From the NCBI RefSeq assembly GCF_002556545.1, contig NZ_CP022685.1, positions 496,001-560,000 of the forward strand: a stretch of DNA of 64,000 nt, in the 5' to 3' direction. Within the stretch, counting starts at the first letter, position 1; every line of letters begins with the position of its first letter. The translations under genes and the position numbers were made by a program. Under the pieces are notes generated by a model. The model saw only the letters and a list, made by a program, of their open reading frames with translations, was not told the DNA's origin and did not search any database. Shown here in pieces: positions 42,120-51,009 of this stretch. The DNA is from Streptomyces formicae. Its GTDB lineage: Bacteria > Actinomycetota > Actinomycetes > Streptomycetales > Streptomycetaceae.

Positions 42120-44222
42120 ATGGCGGCCTCAGTGCGCGAGGACCACGCCCGGAGCGGCAATCTTCCGACGGAAGTGAACGTGTTCATCGGGCGCGGCGCC
42201 GAACTCGCGCGCATCGCCGCTCTGTTGGGGAGCGCCCGGCTCGTGACCCTGACCGGACCCGGCGGGGTGGGCAAGTCCCGTCTCGCGCTGCGCGCCGCCC
42301 ACGAGGCGCAGGGCGGTTTTCCGGGCGGCGCCTGGCTGGTGGAGCTCTCCCCGCTCACCGACGCGGCACTCCTGACCCACGCCGTCGTGGAGGCGTTGCG
42401 GCACCCCGATCAGACCGTACGCCCTTTGAGGGACGTGCTGGTCGAGCAGTTGACGGGCGCCGCTGTGCTGCTGGTGCTCGACACCTGCGAGCACGTCCTT
42501 CAGCCCTGTGCGCGGCTGGTGTCGGAGTTGCTCGCGCGGGTGCCCGAGTTGCGGATCCTGACCACCAGCAGGCAGCCGCTCGCCGTGCCCGGTGAGCAGG
42601 TGCTCGCGCTGGGCCCGCTGCCCCTGGAGCCGACCGGCGCGGACGGCGCCGACAGCCCGGCGGTGGAGCTGTTCACGGCCAGGGCGAGCGCGGCGGTGCC
42701 CGAGTTCAAGGTGACCCGCGCCAACCGGGCGCAGATCGCCGCCATCTGCGCCCGTCTCGACGGCATCCCGCTCGCCATCGAGCTGGCCGCCGTCCGCATG
42801 CGCGGCGTGCCCCTCAACCGTTTACTGGAGGGCCTGGACTCCCGCTTCGACCTGCTCGCCGCCCGTACGGAGCCGCTGCTCGCCCGGCACCGGACGCTGC
42901 GGACGGCGATCGGCTGGAGTCACGAACTGTGCACGCCGCTGGAGCGGCTGCTGTGGGCCAGGCTGTCGGTGTTCGCGGGCGGCTGGGACGTGGAGGCGGC
43001 CGAGATCGTCTGCCACGGGGGCCCACTGGCGACCGAGAGCGTCCTCGCGCTGCTCTCCTGCCTCACCGAGAAGTCCATCGTCGTTCAGGAGGCGGACGGG
43101 TCCGGGCTGCGGTTCCGGATGCTCGACACCCTGCGGGACTTCGGCGCCCAGTGGCTGGACGGGCTCGGCGAGACGGAGTCCGTGCGGCGCCGCCACCGCG
43201 ACTACTACCGGTGGCTCGCCCGGCGCGGCGAGCCCGAGTGGCTCGGCTCCGCGCAGCGGCACTGGGCCGAGCGGATGCGCGCCGAACACGCCAATCTGCG
43301 GCTCGCCGTGGAGGAGTGCCTCGCCGACCCGGACCCCTCGTGCGCGCTCGAACTGACGGGCACGCTCTGGTTCTTCTGGTTCGCCTGCGGATACGCCGAG
43401 GAGGGCCGGGGCTATCTGGCGCGCGCCCTGCGCCGGGGCGCGGGGACCGGCGCCGAGCGGGTCCTCGCGCTGTGGGCCCAGCGGCTCATCACCCTCACCC
43501 CCGACGACCTGGACGCGGCCGAACAGGTCGCCGCCGCCTATGCGCGCCTCGCGGCCCGGCGCGGACTGCCGGAGGTGGCCGCGCAGTTGCCGCTGGGCGG
43601 CGCGAGCATCGCCGTGCGCGGGGAGTCCGCGCGCTCGGCCGTCCTGCACGGCCCGTCGGGTCAGGCACCGACGGGCGGCGGGGGCGCGGTGTTCTTCCGC
43701 CTCACCGCGCTCGCCGTCCAGGCGTATCTGCTCGCCGCCCAGGGCGCGTTCGAGCGGGTGGCCGCCGTCGCGGGGCGGCTGCGGGCCGAGTGCGACAAGT
43801 GCGGCGAGCTGTGGATGCGGGCCTGGGGCGACTACTTCCTCGCGCTCGCCCGGCTCGGGCAGGGCGACGCGGAGGCCGCGGCCGCCCACGCCCGCGAGGC
43901 GCTCACCGCCAAGTGGCGCGTCCACGACCGGCTCGGCACCGCCGCCGCCATGGACCTGCTCAGCGCCGCCGAGGCGGGCCGGGGCAGGTCCGAACGGGCC
44001 GCGCGGCTCCTCGGCGCGAGCGCGCGGCTGTGGCACGCGGCCGGGCTCCCCGAGCTCGGCCGCGCCACCTCCACCGGCTTCCGCGACCACCACGAGCGGC
44101 GGCTCGGGGACCTCATCGGCGAGACCCGATGCCGTCAACTCCTTGCCGAAGGGCGGGAGCTGACCATCGATCAGGCCATCGCGCTCGTCCGCGCCGACCA
44201 GCCGCCCGGCACGTCGTGGTGA
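42120..44222 (+). CDS. NB-ARC-type ATPase with TPR-like repeats, no evident DNA-binding domain
   Basis: The 700-aa protein has a P-loop LVTLTGPGGVGKSRLALRA, Walker B VLLVLDTCEHVLQP, sensor ILTTSRQPL and GIPLAIELAA (GLPL motif of NB-ARC/STAND), a winged-helix segment (LLARHRTLRTAIGWSHELCTPLERLLWARLSVFAGGWD), then helical TPR-like repeats to the end. It matches the COG3903-type predicted ATPase family that usually ends in a LuxR helix-turn-helix; here the C-terminus is ELTIDQAIALVRADQPPG with no HTH. Start ATG 42120 is preceded by AGGGGGAG. It overlaps the convergent XdhC-like gene by 52 nt. Confidence 0.88.
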   Translation: MAASVREDHARSGNLPTEVNVFIGRGAELARIAALLGSARLVTLTGPGGVGKSRLALRAAHEAQGGFPGGAWLVELSPLTDAALLTHAVVEALRHPDQTVRPLRDVLVEQLTGAAVLLVLDTCEHVLQPCARLVSELLARVPELRILTTSRQPLAVPGEQVLALGPLPLEPTGADGADSPAVELFTARASAAVPEFKVTRANRAQIAAICARLDGIPLAIELAAVRMRGVPLNRLLEGLDSRFDLLAARTEPLLARHRTLRTAIGWSHELCTPLERLLWARLSVFAGGWDVEAAEIVCHGGPLATESVLALLSCLTEKSIVVQEADGSGLRFRMLDTLRDFGAQWLDGLGETESVRRRHRDYYRWLARRGEPEWLGSAQRHWAERMRAEHANLRLAVEECLADPDPSCALELTGTLWFFWFACGYAEEGRGYLARALRRGAGTGAERVLALWAQRLITLTPDDLDAAEQVAAAYARLAARRGLPEVAAQLPLGGASIAVRGESARSAVLHGPSGQAPTGGGGAVFFRLTALAVQAYLLAAQGAFERVAAVAGRLRAECDKCGELWMRAWGDYFLALARLGQGDAEAAAAHAREALTAKWRVHDRLGTAAAMDLLSAAEAGRGRSERAARLLGASARLWHAAGLPELGRATSTGFRDHHERRLGDLIGETRCRQLLAEGRELTIDQAIALVRADQPPGTSW

Positions 44223-45322
44223 ATCGGCGTCCCCGAGCCGGTGAGCGGCAGGCCCGAGCCGCCCTGCCGCGCCGCGATGATCTCGGCGGCGATCGACAGG
44301 GCCGTCTCCTCCGGCGTACGGGCCCCGAGGTCGAGGCCGATCGGGGAGCGCAGCCTGGCCAGCTCGTCCGGGGTGACACCGGCCTCGCGCAGCTTGCGGC
44401 CCCGGTCCTCGTGCGTACGGCGCGAACCCATCGCGCCGACGAAGGCGACGGGCAGCCGCAGCGCCTCCACGAGGAGCGGCACGTCGAACTTGGCGTCGTG
44501 CGTGAGGACGCACAGGACCGTGCGGCTGTCGGTGTCGGTGCCGCGCAGATAGCGGTCCGGCCACTCGACGACGACCTCGTCCGCCTCGGGGAAACGGGCC
44601 CGCGTCGCGAAGACGGGCCGGGCGTCGCACACCGTGACGCGGTAGCCGAGGAACTTCCCCGTACGGACGAGGGCCGCCGCGAAGTCCACCGCGCCGAACA
44701 CGATCATCCGGGGCGGCGGCACGCTCGACTCGACGAGGACCGTCAGGGCGCTGTCGCAGCGCGAGCCGCTCGCCGAGACGGCGAACTCGCCGGTGCGGCC
44801 CGCCGCGAGGAGCGCGCGACTCTCCCCCGCCGCCGAACGGTCGAGGTCCGGGTGTCCGCCGAGACTTCCCTCGTACGTCCCGTCGCCGCCGACCAGGAGC
44901 GGCCTGCCGAGCAGCTCGGCAGGCCCCCTGAACACCCGGGCCAGGGCGGTCACCCCGCCCCGGGCGGCGGCCGCCAGGGCGGTGGCGAACACCGCCCTGT
45001 CCGGTGCGTCGGCCCGCACCGGATCGACCAGGACCTCGATCTCACCGCCGCAGGTCAAACCGACGGCGAAGGCGTCCTCGTCGCTGTAGCCGAACCGCTC
45101 GACGACGGCCTCGCCGTCGAGCAGGGCCTGCACGCACAGCTCGTACACCGCCCCTTCCACGCAGCCGCCGGAGACCGATCCGATGACCGTGCCCCCGCCG
45201 TCGACGGCGAGCGCGGCGCCGATGCCCCGCGGTGCGCTGCCGCCGACGGAGACGACGGTGGCGACGGCGAAGTCCCTGCCCTCGTCGATCCAGCGGGTCA
45301 GCTCCTCGGCGATGTCGAGCAC
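44171..45322 (-). CDS. XdhC/CoxI-family molybdenum enzyme maturation factor (PaoD-like)
   Basis: The 383-aa protein has an N-terminal XdhC/CoxI domain (FAVATVVSVGGSAPRGIGAALAVDGGGTVIGSVSGGCVEGAVYE, LTCGGEIEVLVDP) and a C-terminal Rossmann domain (PRMIVFGAVDFAAALVRTGKFLGYRVTVCDARPVFATRARFPEADEVV; AFVGAMGSRRTHEDRGRKLREAG). It binds Mo cofactor and passes it, after sulfuration, to the hydroxylase. GTG 45322 follows GAGGAGG at 8 nt and 13 nt after the large-subunit stop. It is the last gene of the operon, in paoD position. Confidence 0.92.
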   Translation of the reverse strand: MLDIAEELTRWIDEGRDFAVATVVSVGGSAPRGIGAALAVDGGGTVIGSVSGGCVEGAVYELCVQALLDGEAVVERFGYSDEDAFAVGLTCGGEIEVLVDPVRADAPDRAVFATALAAAARGGVTALARVFRGPAELLGRPLLVGGDGTYEGSLGGHPDLDRSAAGESRALLAAGRTGEFAVSASGSRCDSALTVLVESSVPPPRMIVFGAVDFAAALVRTGKFLGYRVTVCDARPVFATRARFPEADEVVVEWPDRYLRGTDTDSRTVLCVLTHDAKFDVPLLVEALRLPVAFVGAMGSRRTHEDRGRKLREAGVTPDELARLRSPIGLDLGARTPEETALSIAAEIIAARQGGSGLPLTGSGTPIHHDVPGGWSARTSAMA

Positions 45323-45335
45323 GTGGCTCGCCTCC

Positions 45336-47477
45336 TCATCCGCTCTCCCCCGCTCCCCGGCCCGCCAGCAGGACACGGTCGGGCCGGATCGGCAGGGCCC
45401 GGTGACGTACGCCCGTCGCGTGCCAGACCGCGTTGGCGATCGCCGCGGCGGCGCCCACGATGCCGATCTCGCCGATGCCCTTGATGCCGACGGGGTCGTT
45501 CGGGTCGGGAACGTCCACCCAGTCCGCCTCGATCTCCGGCACGTCGGCGTGCGCGGCGAAGTGGTAGCCCGCGAAGTCGGGGTTGGCCAGGGCGCCCGAG
45601 GCGCGGTCCCTGATCGCCTCCTCGTGCAGGGCCATGGACAGGCCGCCGATCATGCCGCCGACGAACTGGCTGCGCGCGGTCAGCGGGTTGACGATCCGGC
45701 CCGCCGAGAAGATCCCGAGCATCCGCCGCACGCGCACCTCACCGGTACCGACGTCCACGGCGACCTCGGCGAACTGCGCGCCGTGCGAGTGGTGTTCGCG
45801 CGCGGCCACCGACGCGACCTGGTCCGTGGTGTCCGAGCGGACCGTGATCCCCTCGGCGGGGACCTCCGCCCCGGGCACCAGGATCTCGCGCAGCTCGCGC
45901 GCCGCGACGATGACCGCCCAGGCCCAGGAGCGGGTGCCCATGGAGCCGCCGCCGAGCCAGGCGTTGCCGAAGTCGCTGTCGCCGATCCGCACCCTGACCC
46001 GGTCCGTCTCGACCTCCAGGGCGTCGGCGGCCACCTGGGTGAGCGCCGTCCGCGCGCCGGTGCCAACGTCGGACGCGGCGATCCGCACGCTGAAGGTGCC
46101 GTCGGGCTCGGCGGTGATGGCCGCCTGCGAGGGGAAGGCGCCGACGAAGAACCCCGCCCCCGCGGTGCCGGTCCCGAGCAGCCAGCGGCCTTCGCGGCGG
46201 ACACCAGGGCGCGGGTCGCGCCCCGCCCAGCCGAACCGGCGTGCGCCCTCCTCGAAGCACGGCAGCAGGCCGCGGGCCTCGACGGGCAGGCCCGTGACGG
46301 GTCCGACCACCGGTTCGTTGCGGACCCGCAGCTCGATCGGGTCGAGCCCGCACTTGTGGGCGAGTTCGTCGACCGCGGACTCCAGCGCGAACGATCCCGG
46401 CGTCTCGCCGGGCGCACGCATGAACGTGGGCGTCGGCACGTCGAGCGGCACCACGCTGTTGACGGTGCGGTGCGCGTCCGCGTCGTACATCGAGCGCCCG
46501 AAGTTGGCGCCCGCCTCGATGAACTCGTCGAGGCGGGACGTGCGCGAGAGGGAGACGTGGTCGAGGACGCGCAGGCGCCCCTCGGCATCCGCGCCGAGCC
46601 TGACCCGCTGGGCCGTGGGGCTGCGGTGGCCGATCAGCGAGAAGACCTGACGGCGTGTCAGCGCGATCCTGACAGGGCGCCCTATCACGGTCGTCGCCAT
46701 CACGGCGAGCACGAGATGCGCGCGCATCTGCCCCTTGGCGCCGAACGCCCCGCCGACGTGTTCGGCGCGCACGCGCACCGAGGCCGGGTCGAGGGAGAAG
46801 AGCTTCGCGAGGTCGCTCGCCGTCACGAACGTGCCCTGGGAGGAGTCGACGACCTCGAGGCGTCCGTTGTCCCAGCGCGCCATGGCCGCGTGCGGCTCCA
46901 TCGCGTTGTGGTGCTGTTCGGGAGTGGTGTACCGCTCGTCCACGACCACGGCGGAGGCGGCGAGTTCGCTCTCGACGTCCCCCTTCTCCGAGGTCGCGGG
47001 GCCGACCATCGTCGACTCCGGCGTGTAGCGGTCGGGGTGCTCGGCGGAGAATCCGACGTCGTGCGACTCGGTCTCGTAGCGGACGACGAGCGCCTCCGCC
47101 GCCTCCCTCGCCTGCTCGGAGGTCTCCGCCACGACGACCGCCACCGGCCACCCGGCGTACGGCACCCGGTCGTGCTGGAGCATCAGCGCGGTCGCGTCGG
47201 GCCCGAGCGTCCCCGCGAAGCCCTCCTGGAGCCGCGGCGCGTTCTCGTGGTGCAGGACCTCGATCACTCCGGGCATCCGCCGTACGGGACCGTCCTCGAC
47301 GGCCAGGACGCGCCCGCGCGCGACGGTGGAGAGGACCACCCAGCCGTGGGCGAGCTCGGCGTGCGGCACCTCTCCGGCGTAGCGGGCCTCTCCGGTGACC
47401 TTGGCCACGCCTTCCCGCCGGGTGTGCGCGGTGCCGACGGACCTGGTCGCCGTGGGCACTCCGGTGGTCGTGGTCAT
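45336..47477 (-). CDS. molybdenum hydroxylase large (Moco-binding) subunit, PaoC-like
   Basis: The 713-aa subunit of the xanthine dehydrogenase/aldehyde oxidase family has Mo-site sequences RREGVAKVTGEARYAGEV, VGGAFGAKGQMRAH, APGETPGSFALESAVDELA, GTGTAGAGFF, ASDVGTGARTALTQVAADAL, and the end VKGIGEIGIVGAAAAIANAV carrying the catalytic Glu region (KGIGEIG). It is the Moco-binding subunit that oxidises aldehydes or N-heterocycles. ATG 47477 overlaps the FAD-subunit stop by 4 nt. It is cytoplasmic, with no Tat signal. Confidence 0.95.
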   Translation of the reverse strand: MTTTTGVPTATRSVGTAHTRREGVAKVTGEARYAGEVPHAELAHGWVVLSTVARGRVLAVEDGPVRRMPGVIEVLHHENAPRLQEGFAGTLGPDATALMLQHDRVPYAGWPVAVVVAETSEQAREAAEALVVRYETESHDVGFSAEHPDRYTPESTMVGPATSEKGDVESELAASAVVVDERYTTPEQHHNAMEPHAAMARWDNGRLEVVDSSQGTFVTASDLAKLFSLDPASVRVRAEHVGGAFGAKGQMRAHLVLAVMATTVIGRPVRIALTRRQVFSLIGHRSPTAQRVRLGADAEGRLRVLDHVSLSRTSRLDEFIEAGANFGRSMYDADAHRTVNSVVPLDVPTPTFMRAPGETPGSFALESAVDELAHKCGLDPIELRVRNEPVVGPVTGLPVEARGLLPCFEEGARRFGWAGRDPRPGVRREGRWLLGTGTAGAGFFVGAFPSQAAITAEPDGTFSVRIAASDVGTGARTALTQVAADALEVETDRVRVRIGDSDFGNAWLGGGSMGTRSWAWAVIVAARELREILVPGAEVPAEGITVRSDTTDQVASVAAREHHSHGAQFAEVAVDVGTGEVRVRRMLGIFSAGRIVNPLTARSQFVGGMIGGLSMALHEEAIRDRASGALANPDFAGYHFAAHADVPEIEADWVDVPDPNDPVGIKGIGEIGIVGAAAAIANAVWHATGVRHRALPIRPDRVLLAGRGAGESG

Positions 47478-48466
47478 CGGGCGGCCTCCTCGGTCAGTTC
47501 GGTGAGCACGGCCACGACGAGGTTGCGCAGCAGCGTCACCTTGTAGCCGTTGTGGGGCAGCGGCCGCGCGGCGGCCAGTTCCGCGTCCGCGGCGGCGGCG
47601 AACGCCTCGGCGCTCACCGGGCCGCCGGTCAGCGCCCGTTCGGCCGCGCGGGCCCGCCACGGCCGCGAGGCGACCGCCCCGAAGGCGATGCGGGCCTCGC
47701 GTACGACGCCGTCCTCGACGTCGACGGCGGCGGCGATCGAGCCGATGGCGAACGCGTACGAGGCGCGCTCGCGCACCTTGCGGTAGCGCGAGACGGTCGC
47801 GAAGGGCACGGGCGGCAGGACGACGCCGGTGATCAGCGCGCCGGGCGGCAGCGCGGTCTCCAGGTGCGGGGTGTCGCCGACCGGCAGGTAGAAGTCGGCG
47901 AGCGGCAGTTCGCCCGGCCCGTCCACGGTCTCGTAGGTGACGACGGCGTCGAAGGCCGCGAGTGCCACGCCCATGTCCGAGGGGTGGATCGCCACGCAGT
48001 GGTCGGTGGCGCCGAGGATGGCGTGGTTGTGGTGCTCGCCCTCGATCGCGGAGCAACCGCTGCCGGGGGTGCGCTTGTTGCACGGCTTGGACAGGTCGGT
48101 GAAGTAGCCGCAGCGGGTGCGTTGCAGCAGGTTCCCGCCGACCGTCGCCATGTTGCGCAACTGTCCCGACGCCCCCGCGAGGACCGCCTGCGCGAGCGCC
48201 GGGTAGCGGCGCCGCACTTCGGGGTGGGCCGCGAGGTCGCTGTTGGTGACGGTCGCGCCGATGCGCAACCCGCCCTCCGGCGTCGACTCGATGTGGTCCA
48301 GGGGCAGTTCGCGCACGTCGACCAGGAAGCCCGGACGCTCCACGCCGGACTTCATCAGGTCGACGAGGTTGGTGCCGCCGCCCAGGGGGCGGGCCTCAGG
48401 ATCGGCGCCGAGCAGCGCGACCGCGCCGGGCACGTCGTGGGCCCTCTCGTATCCGAATTCCCTCAT
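47474..48466 (-). CDS. molybdenum hydroxylase FAD subunit with extra [4Fe-4S] motif, PaoB-like
   Basis: The 330-aa CO-dehydrogenase-M-type FAD protein has RPLGGGTNLVDLMK (FAD loop), GASGQLRNMATVGGNLLQRTRCGYF, IHPSDMGVALAAF and the C-terminal cluster domain. QRTRCGYFTDLSKPCNK followed by PGSGCSA supplies cysteines arranged as in E. coli PaoB, which carries an additional [4Fe-4S] cluster. This marks it as a PaoABC-type rather than a classical XDH. It is coupled by 4-nt overlaps to both neighbours. Confidence 0.93.
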   Translation of the reverse strand: MREFGYERAHDVPGAVALLGADPEARPLGGGTNLVDLMKSGVERPGFLVDVRELPLDHIESTPEGGLRIGATVTNSDLAAHPEVRRRYPALAQAVLAGASGQLRNMATVGGNLLQRTRCGYFTDLSKPCNKRTPGSGCSAIEGEHHNHAILGATDHCVAIHPSDMGVALAAFDAVVTYETVDGPGELPLADFYLPVGDTPHLETALPPGALITGVVLPPVPFATVSRYRKVRERASYAFAIGSIAAAVDVEDGVVREARIAFGAVASRPWRARAAERALTGGPVSAEAFAAAADAELAAARPLPHNGYKVTLLRNLVVAVLTELTEEAAR

Positions 48467-49005
48467 GCCACGCCCTCCTCGTTCTTCGCGGCCCGCGCCA
48501 CGGCCTGCACGATCGACACGTAGGCGCCGCAGCGGCAGAGGTTTCCGCTCATCCGCTCACGGATCTCCTCCGCGGTGAGCTCGGGCACGCCCGCCTCGGG
48601 GCGCACGTCGTCGGTGGCGGCACTCGGCCAGCCCGCCGCGTGCTCCGCGATCACCCCGAGGGCCGAACAGATCTGCCCCGGCGTGCAGTAGCCGCACTGG
48701 AAGCCGTCGAGGTCGAGGAACGCCTGCTGCACGGGGTGCAGCGTGTCGCCCTGCGCCACGCCCTCGATGGTGGTGATCTCGCGCCCGTCGGCGGCGACCG
48801 CGAGTTGCAGGCAGGAGACGGTGCGCCGGCCGTCGATGAGCACGGTGCAGGCGCCGCACTGGCCCTGGTCGCAGCCCTTCTTGGTGCCGGTGAGGTCGAG
48901 TCGCTCGCGCAGGGCGTCGAGCAGGGTGGTGCGGTGGTCGACGGACAGTGAGTGCTTCTCGCCGTTGATGTTCAGGATGACGGCACTGGTCGTCGATGGA
49001 GCCAT
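48463..49005 (-). CDS. molybdenum hydroxylase [2Fe-2S] subunit, PaoA-like
   Basis: The 180-aa protein has the plant-ferredoxin-type cluster KKGCDQGQCGACTVLIDGRRTVSC and the second cluster motif FQCGYCTPGQI, then GNLCRCGAYVSIVQAV. It is the electron-transfer subunit and the first gene of the operon. Unlike E. coli PaoA no twin-arginine leader is present, so the enzyme is probably cytoplasmic. The divergent promoter region (331 nt) holds two TetR-type operators. Confidence 0.95.
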   Translation of the reverse strand: MAPSTTSAVILNINGEKHSLSVDHRTTLLDALRERLDLTGTKKGCDQGQCGACTVLIDGRRTVSCLQLAVAADGREITTIEGVAQGDTLHPVQQAFLDLDGFQCGYCTPGQICSALGVIAEHAAGWPSAATDDVRPEAGVPELTAEEIRERMSGNLCRCGAYVSIVQAVARAAKNEEGVA

Positions 49006-49220
49006 GAGCAGCCTTCTTTCGCGAATCGCGTCGAACGAGGCCGTCCCGGCGGGGAGTTCGGGAGGCGGGAGGTGGCGAGCGGGGGTGGCGGAGCGCCGAA
49101 CGGGGAGTCGGATCCGCGGCGAGCTGGGAGTTCGTGGCTCTGTCGGAAGCGGGTGGCGCCGTGCGTAGCGGGTGGTTGCACTGTCCCCAGCGGCTCCGGC
49201 GCCGCTATGGTGGGCTCAAA

Positions 49221-49265
49221 CGGACAACTGTCCGTTAGCTTCAAAACTTAACGGACAGTTGTCCG
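49221..49265. promoter_or_regulatory. large paired inverted repeat, probable TetR operator
   Basis: Two arms CGGACAACTGTCCGTTA (49221-49237) and its exact complement (49249-49265) are separated by 11 nt. Each arm is itself a near-palindrome GGACA-N2-TGTCC, a typical TetR half-site pair. The region lies 71 nt upstream of the TetR start and 216 nt from the PaoA-like start. It probably binds two TetR dimers and represses both operon and regulator. Confidence 0.75.
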
Positions 49266-49335
49266 CTTAGGCAAGAGCGAAATCCAGCGCGTACCGCTCG
49301 GCGGTTCGGGCCGACCGCCCGGGAGGAGAACGAGA

Positions 49336-49914
49336 GTGGGGCACCACAAGGACATTCCCCTGCGCTCGGACGCGCTGCGCAACCGCGAGCGCATCCTGGA
49401 GGTGGCCCTCGTCGAGCTGACCGAGGCGTGCGACACCCCCCTGAGCGTCATCGCGAAGAAGGCGGGCGTCGGACAGGGAACGTTCTACCGCAACTTCCCG
49501 CACCGCGAGGCACTCGTCCTCGAGGTCTACCGCTACGAGGTGCAGCAAGTCGCCGACTGCGCGGCCCAGTTGCTCTGCACACGCGCCCCGGACCAGGCGC
49601 TGCGCGAATGGATGAGCCGCCTCGCACAGTACGCCATGGCCAAGGCGGGCCTCGCCGACGCGATCCGCAAGGCCACCAGCCAGCAGGGCAGCCTGGCCGG
49701 TATCGGGCACGGCCCGGTGACCGAGGCCATCACGCTGCTGCTCACGGCGAACGAGGAGGCTGGCACCATCCGCCCCGGAGTGAGCGCCGACGACTTCTTC
49801 CTCGCCATCGCGGGCCTGTGGCAGATCGACCCGCGCAGCGACTGGCAGGCGCGGGCCGGTTGGCTCATGGACCTGGTCATGGACGGGCTGCGGGCGGGGG
49901 CTCCGGGGCGGTGA
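49336..49914 (+). CDS. TetR-family transcriptional regulator of the Pao-like operon
   Basis: The 192-aa protein has a TetR HTH (SDALRNRERILEVALVELTEACDTPLSVIAKKAGVGQGTFYRNFPHREALVLEVYRYE) and a long helical C-terminal domain. GTG 49336 has GGGAGGAG upstream. It is divergent from the molybdenum hydroxylase genes and separated by the double palindrome, so it most likely represses them. The 3' end overlaps a convergent TPR gene by 38 nt. Confidence 0.93.
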   Translation: MGHHKDIPLRSDALRNRERILEVALVELTEACDTPLSVIAKKAGVGQGTFYRNFPHREALVLEVYRYEVQQVADCAAQLLCTRAPDQALREWMSRLAQYAMAKAGLADAIRKATSQQGSLAGIGHGPVTEAITLLLTANEEAGTIRPGVSADDFFLAIAGLWQIDPRSDWQARAGWLMDLVMDGLRAGAPGR

Positions 49915-50890
49915 GCGGTCCGGCCGCCCGCTCGGGCAGCTGTTCCAGCAGGTGGACCGCCGCGTCGCGCAGCGCCGTGGGGACGCCGGTGCGGCCCCGC
50001 AGCCGTACGGCCGTTTCCGTCAGTGTCTCGGTCGTGCGCACGGATCCGATGCGGGCGGCACGCGGCGCGAGCCGTGCGATCAGCTCCTCGGCGTCGCGCC
50101 ATGCCCCGGCGCCCACCAGGGCGCCGAGCAGTTCGGCGGTGAACAGGTCGCGGTAGGCGGGCCCCGGCACCGCGACGGCCTGCCGCAGCAGATCGATGGC
50201 CGGGTCCCAGCGGCGCGTGCGCGCGTGGACCCAGCCTTGGTGGCCGAGCAGCTCGGTCTCGTCGATCCACCAGGACCACGCGGGGTCGCGGCGCGAAACG
50301 CCGTCCAGGAACCGGCTCCGGGCACGCGAGATCAGCTCCACGGGCTCGCGGTCCCCGCCGAACAGGGCCACGGCGTGCGCCGTGCGGATCAGGACGAGCG
50401 CGCCGACCCTGGCGGGCAGGGGGCCGGGACCGGCCGCCACGCGCGATGCGCTCTCCAGGGCGGCCCGGGCGTGGCCCGTACGGGCCTGGAGCATGCTGTG
50501 GTTCAGGAGGGTGAGCCGGGCCGTCCAGGTGTCGCCGCAGAGTCCGGCGACGGCGAGCGCCCGGGCGTTCGCGCGGCGCGCGCCCGCGTAGCGGCCCGCG
50601 TCGAAGAGGATCCAGCCGACGACCTCGCTCAACTCGGCCAGGGCGGCGAGCAGTTCGCGGTCCAGGCCGCGCAGGCGCGCGGGATCCCCGGAGAGTTCGG
50701 GAACGCCGCGTACGACGGCGCGGACGGCGGGCAGCGCGGCGCTCGCGCCCTGCGTGGCATCGAGGGCGAGGAGGTGTTCGGTCGCGCGGACGACGGAGGA
50801 CGTCGAGGTACCGGTCCGCTCACTCCTGGCTGCCAAGGCCGCTTCCCTCCCTCTCGTGCTTGCTCCGCACATCGCCCTCGGGCACCTCAT
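49877..50890 (-). CDS. orphan TPR-like helical protein, resembling the sensor half of Streptomyces XRE regulators
   Basis: The 337-aa protein is made of helical repeats: LLAALAELSEVVGWILFDAGRYAGARRANARALAVAGLCG, LTLLNHSMLQARTGHARAALESASR, WWIDETELLGHQGWVHARTRRWDPAIDLLRQAV, and RDLFTAELLGALVGAGAWRDAEELI. This matches the C-terminal part of Streptomyces helix-turn-helix/TPR regulators, but no HTH precedes it; the frame starts at ATG 50890 with MRCPRAMCG. It could be a truncated regulator or an independent scaffold. The first 35 residues are low complexity. Confidence 0.6.
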   Translation of the reverse strand: MRCPRAMCGASTRGREAALAARSERTGTSTSSVVRATEHLLALDATQGASAALPAVRAVVRGVPELSGDPARLRGLDRELLAALAELSEVVGWILFDAGRYAGARRANARALAVAGLCGDTWTARLTLLNHSMLQARTGHARAALESASRVAAGPGPLPARVGALVLIRTAHAVALFGGDREPVELISRARSRFLDGVSRRDPAWSWWIDETELLGHQGWVHARTRRWDPAIDLLRQAVAVPGPAYRDLFTAELLGALVGAGAWRDAEELIARLAPRAARIGSVRTTETLTETAVRLRGRTGVPTALRDAAVHLLEQLPERAAGPLTAPEPPPAARP

Positions 50891-51009
50891 GCTTCTCGTG
50901 CTCCTCAGAGGCTACGTGGGGTCTCCCGCAGCCCCCTCGCTGGCCGGACCCGGCGCCGCGGCCTAGGTTCGAGACCGGCCCCCTGAAGCCGAGCTGGGAG
51001 ATGAACACC

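Noticed and set aside
42822..44630. 602-codon frame antisense to the NB-ARC ATPase
   Set aside because: No domains; the opposite frame carries all ATPase motifs and codon bias.
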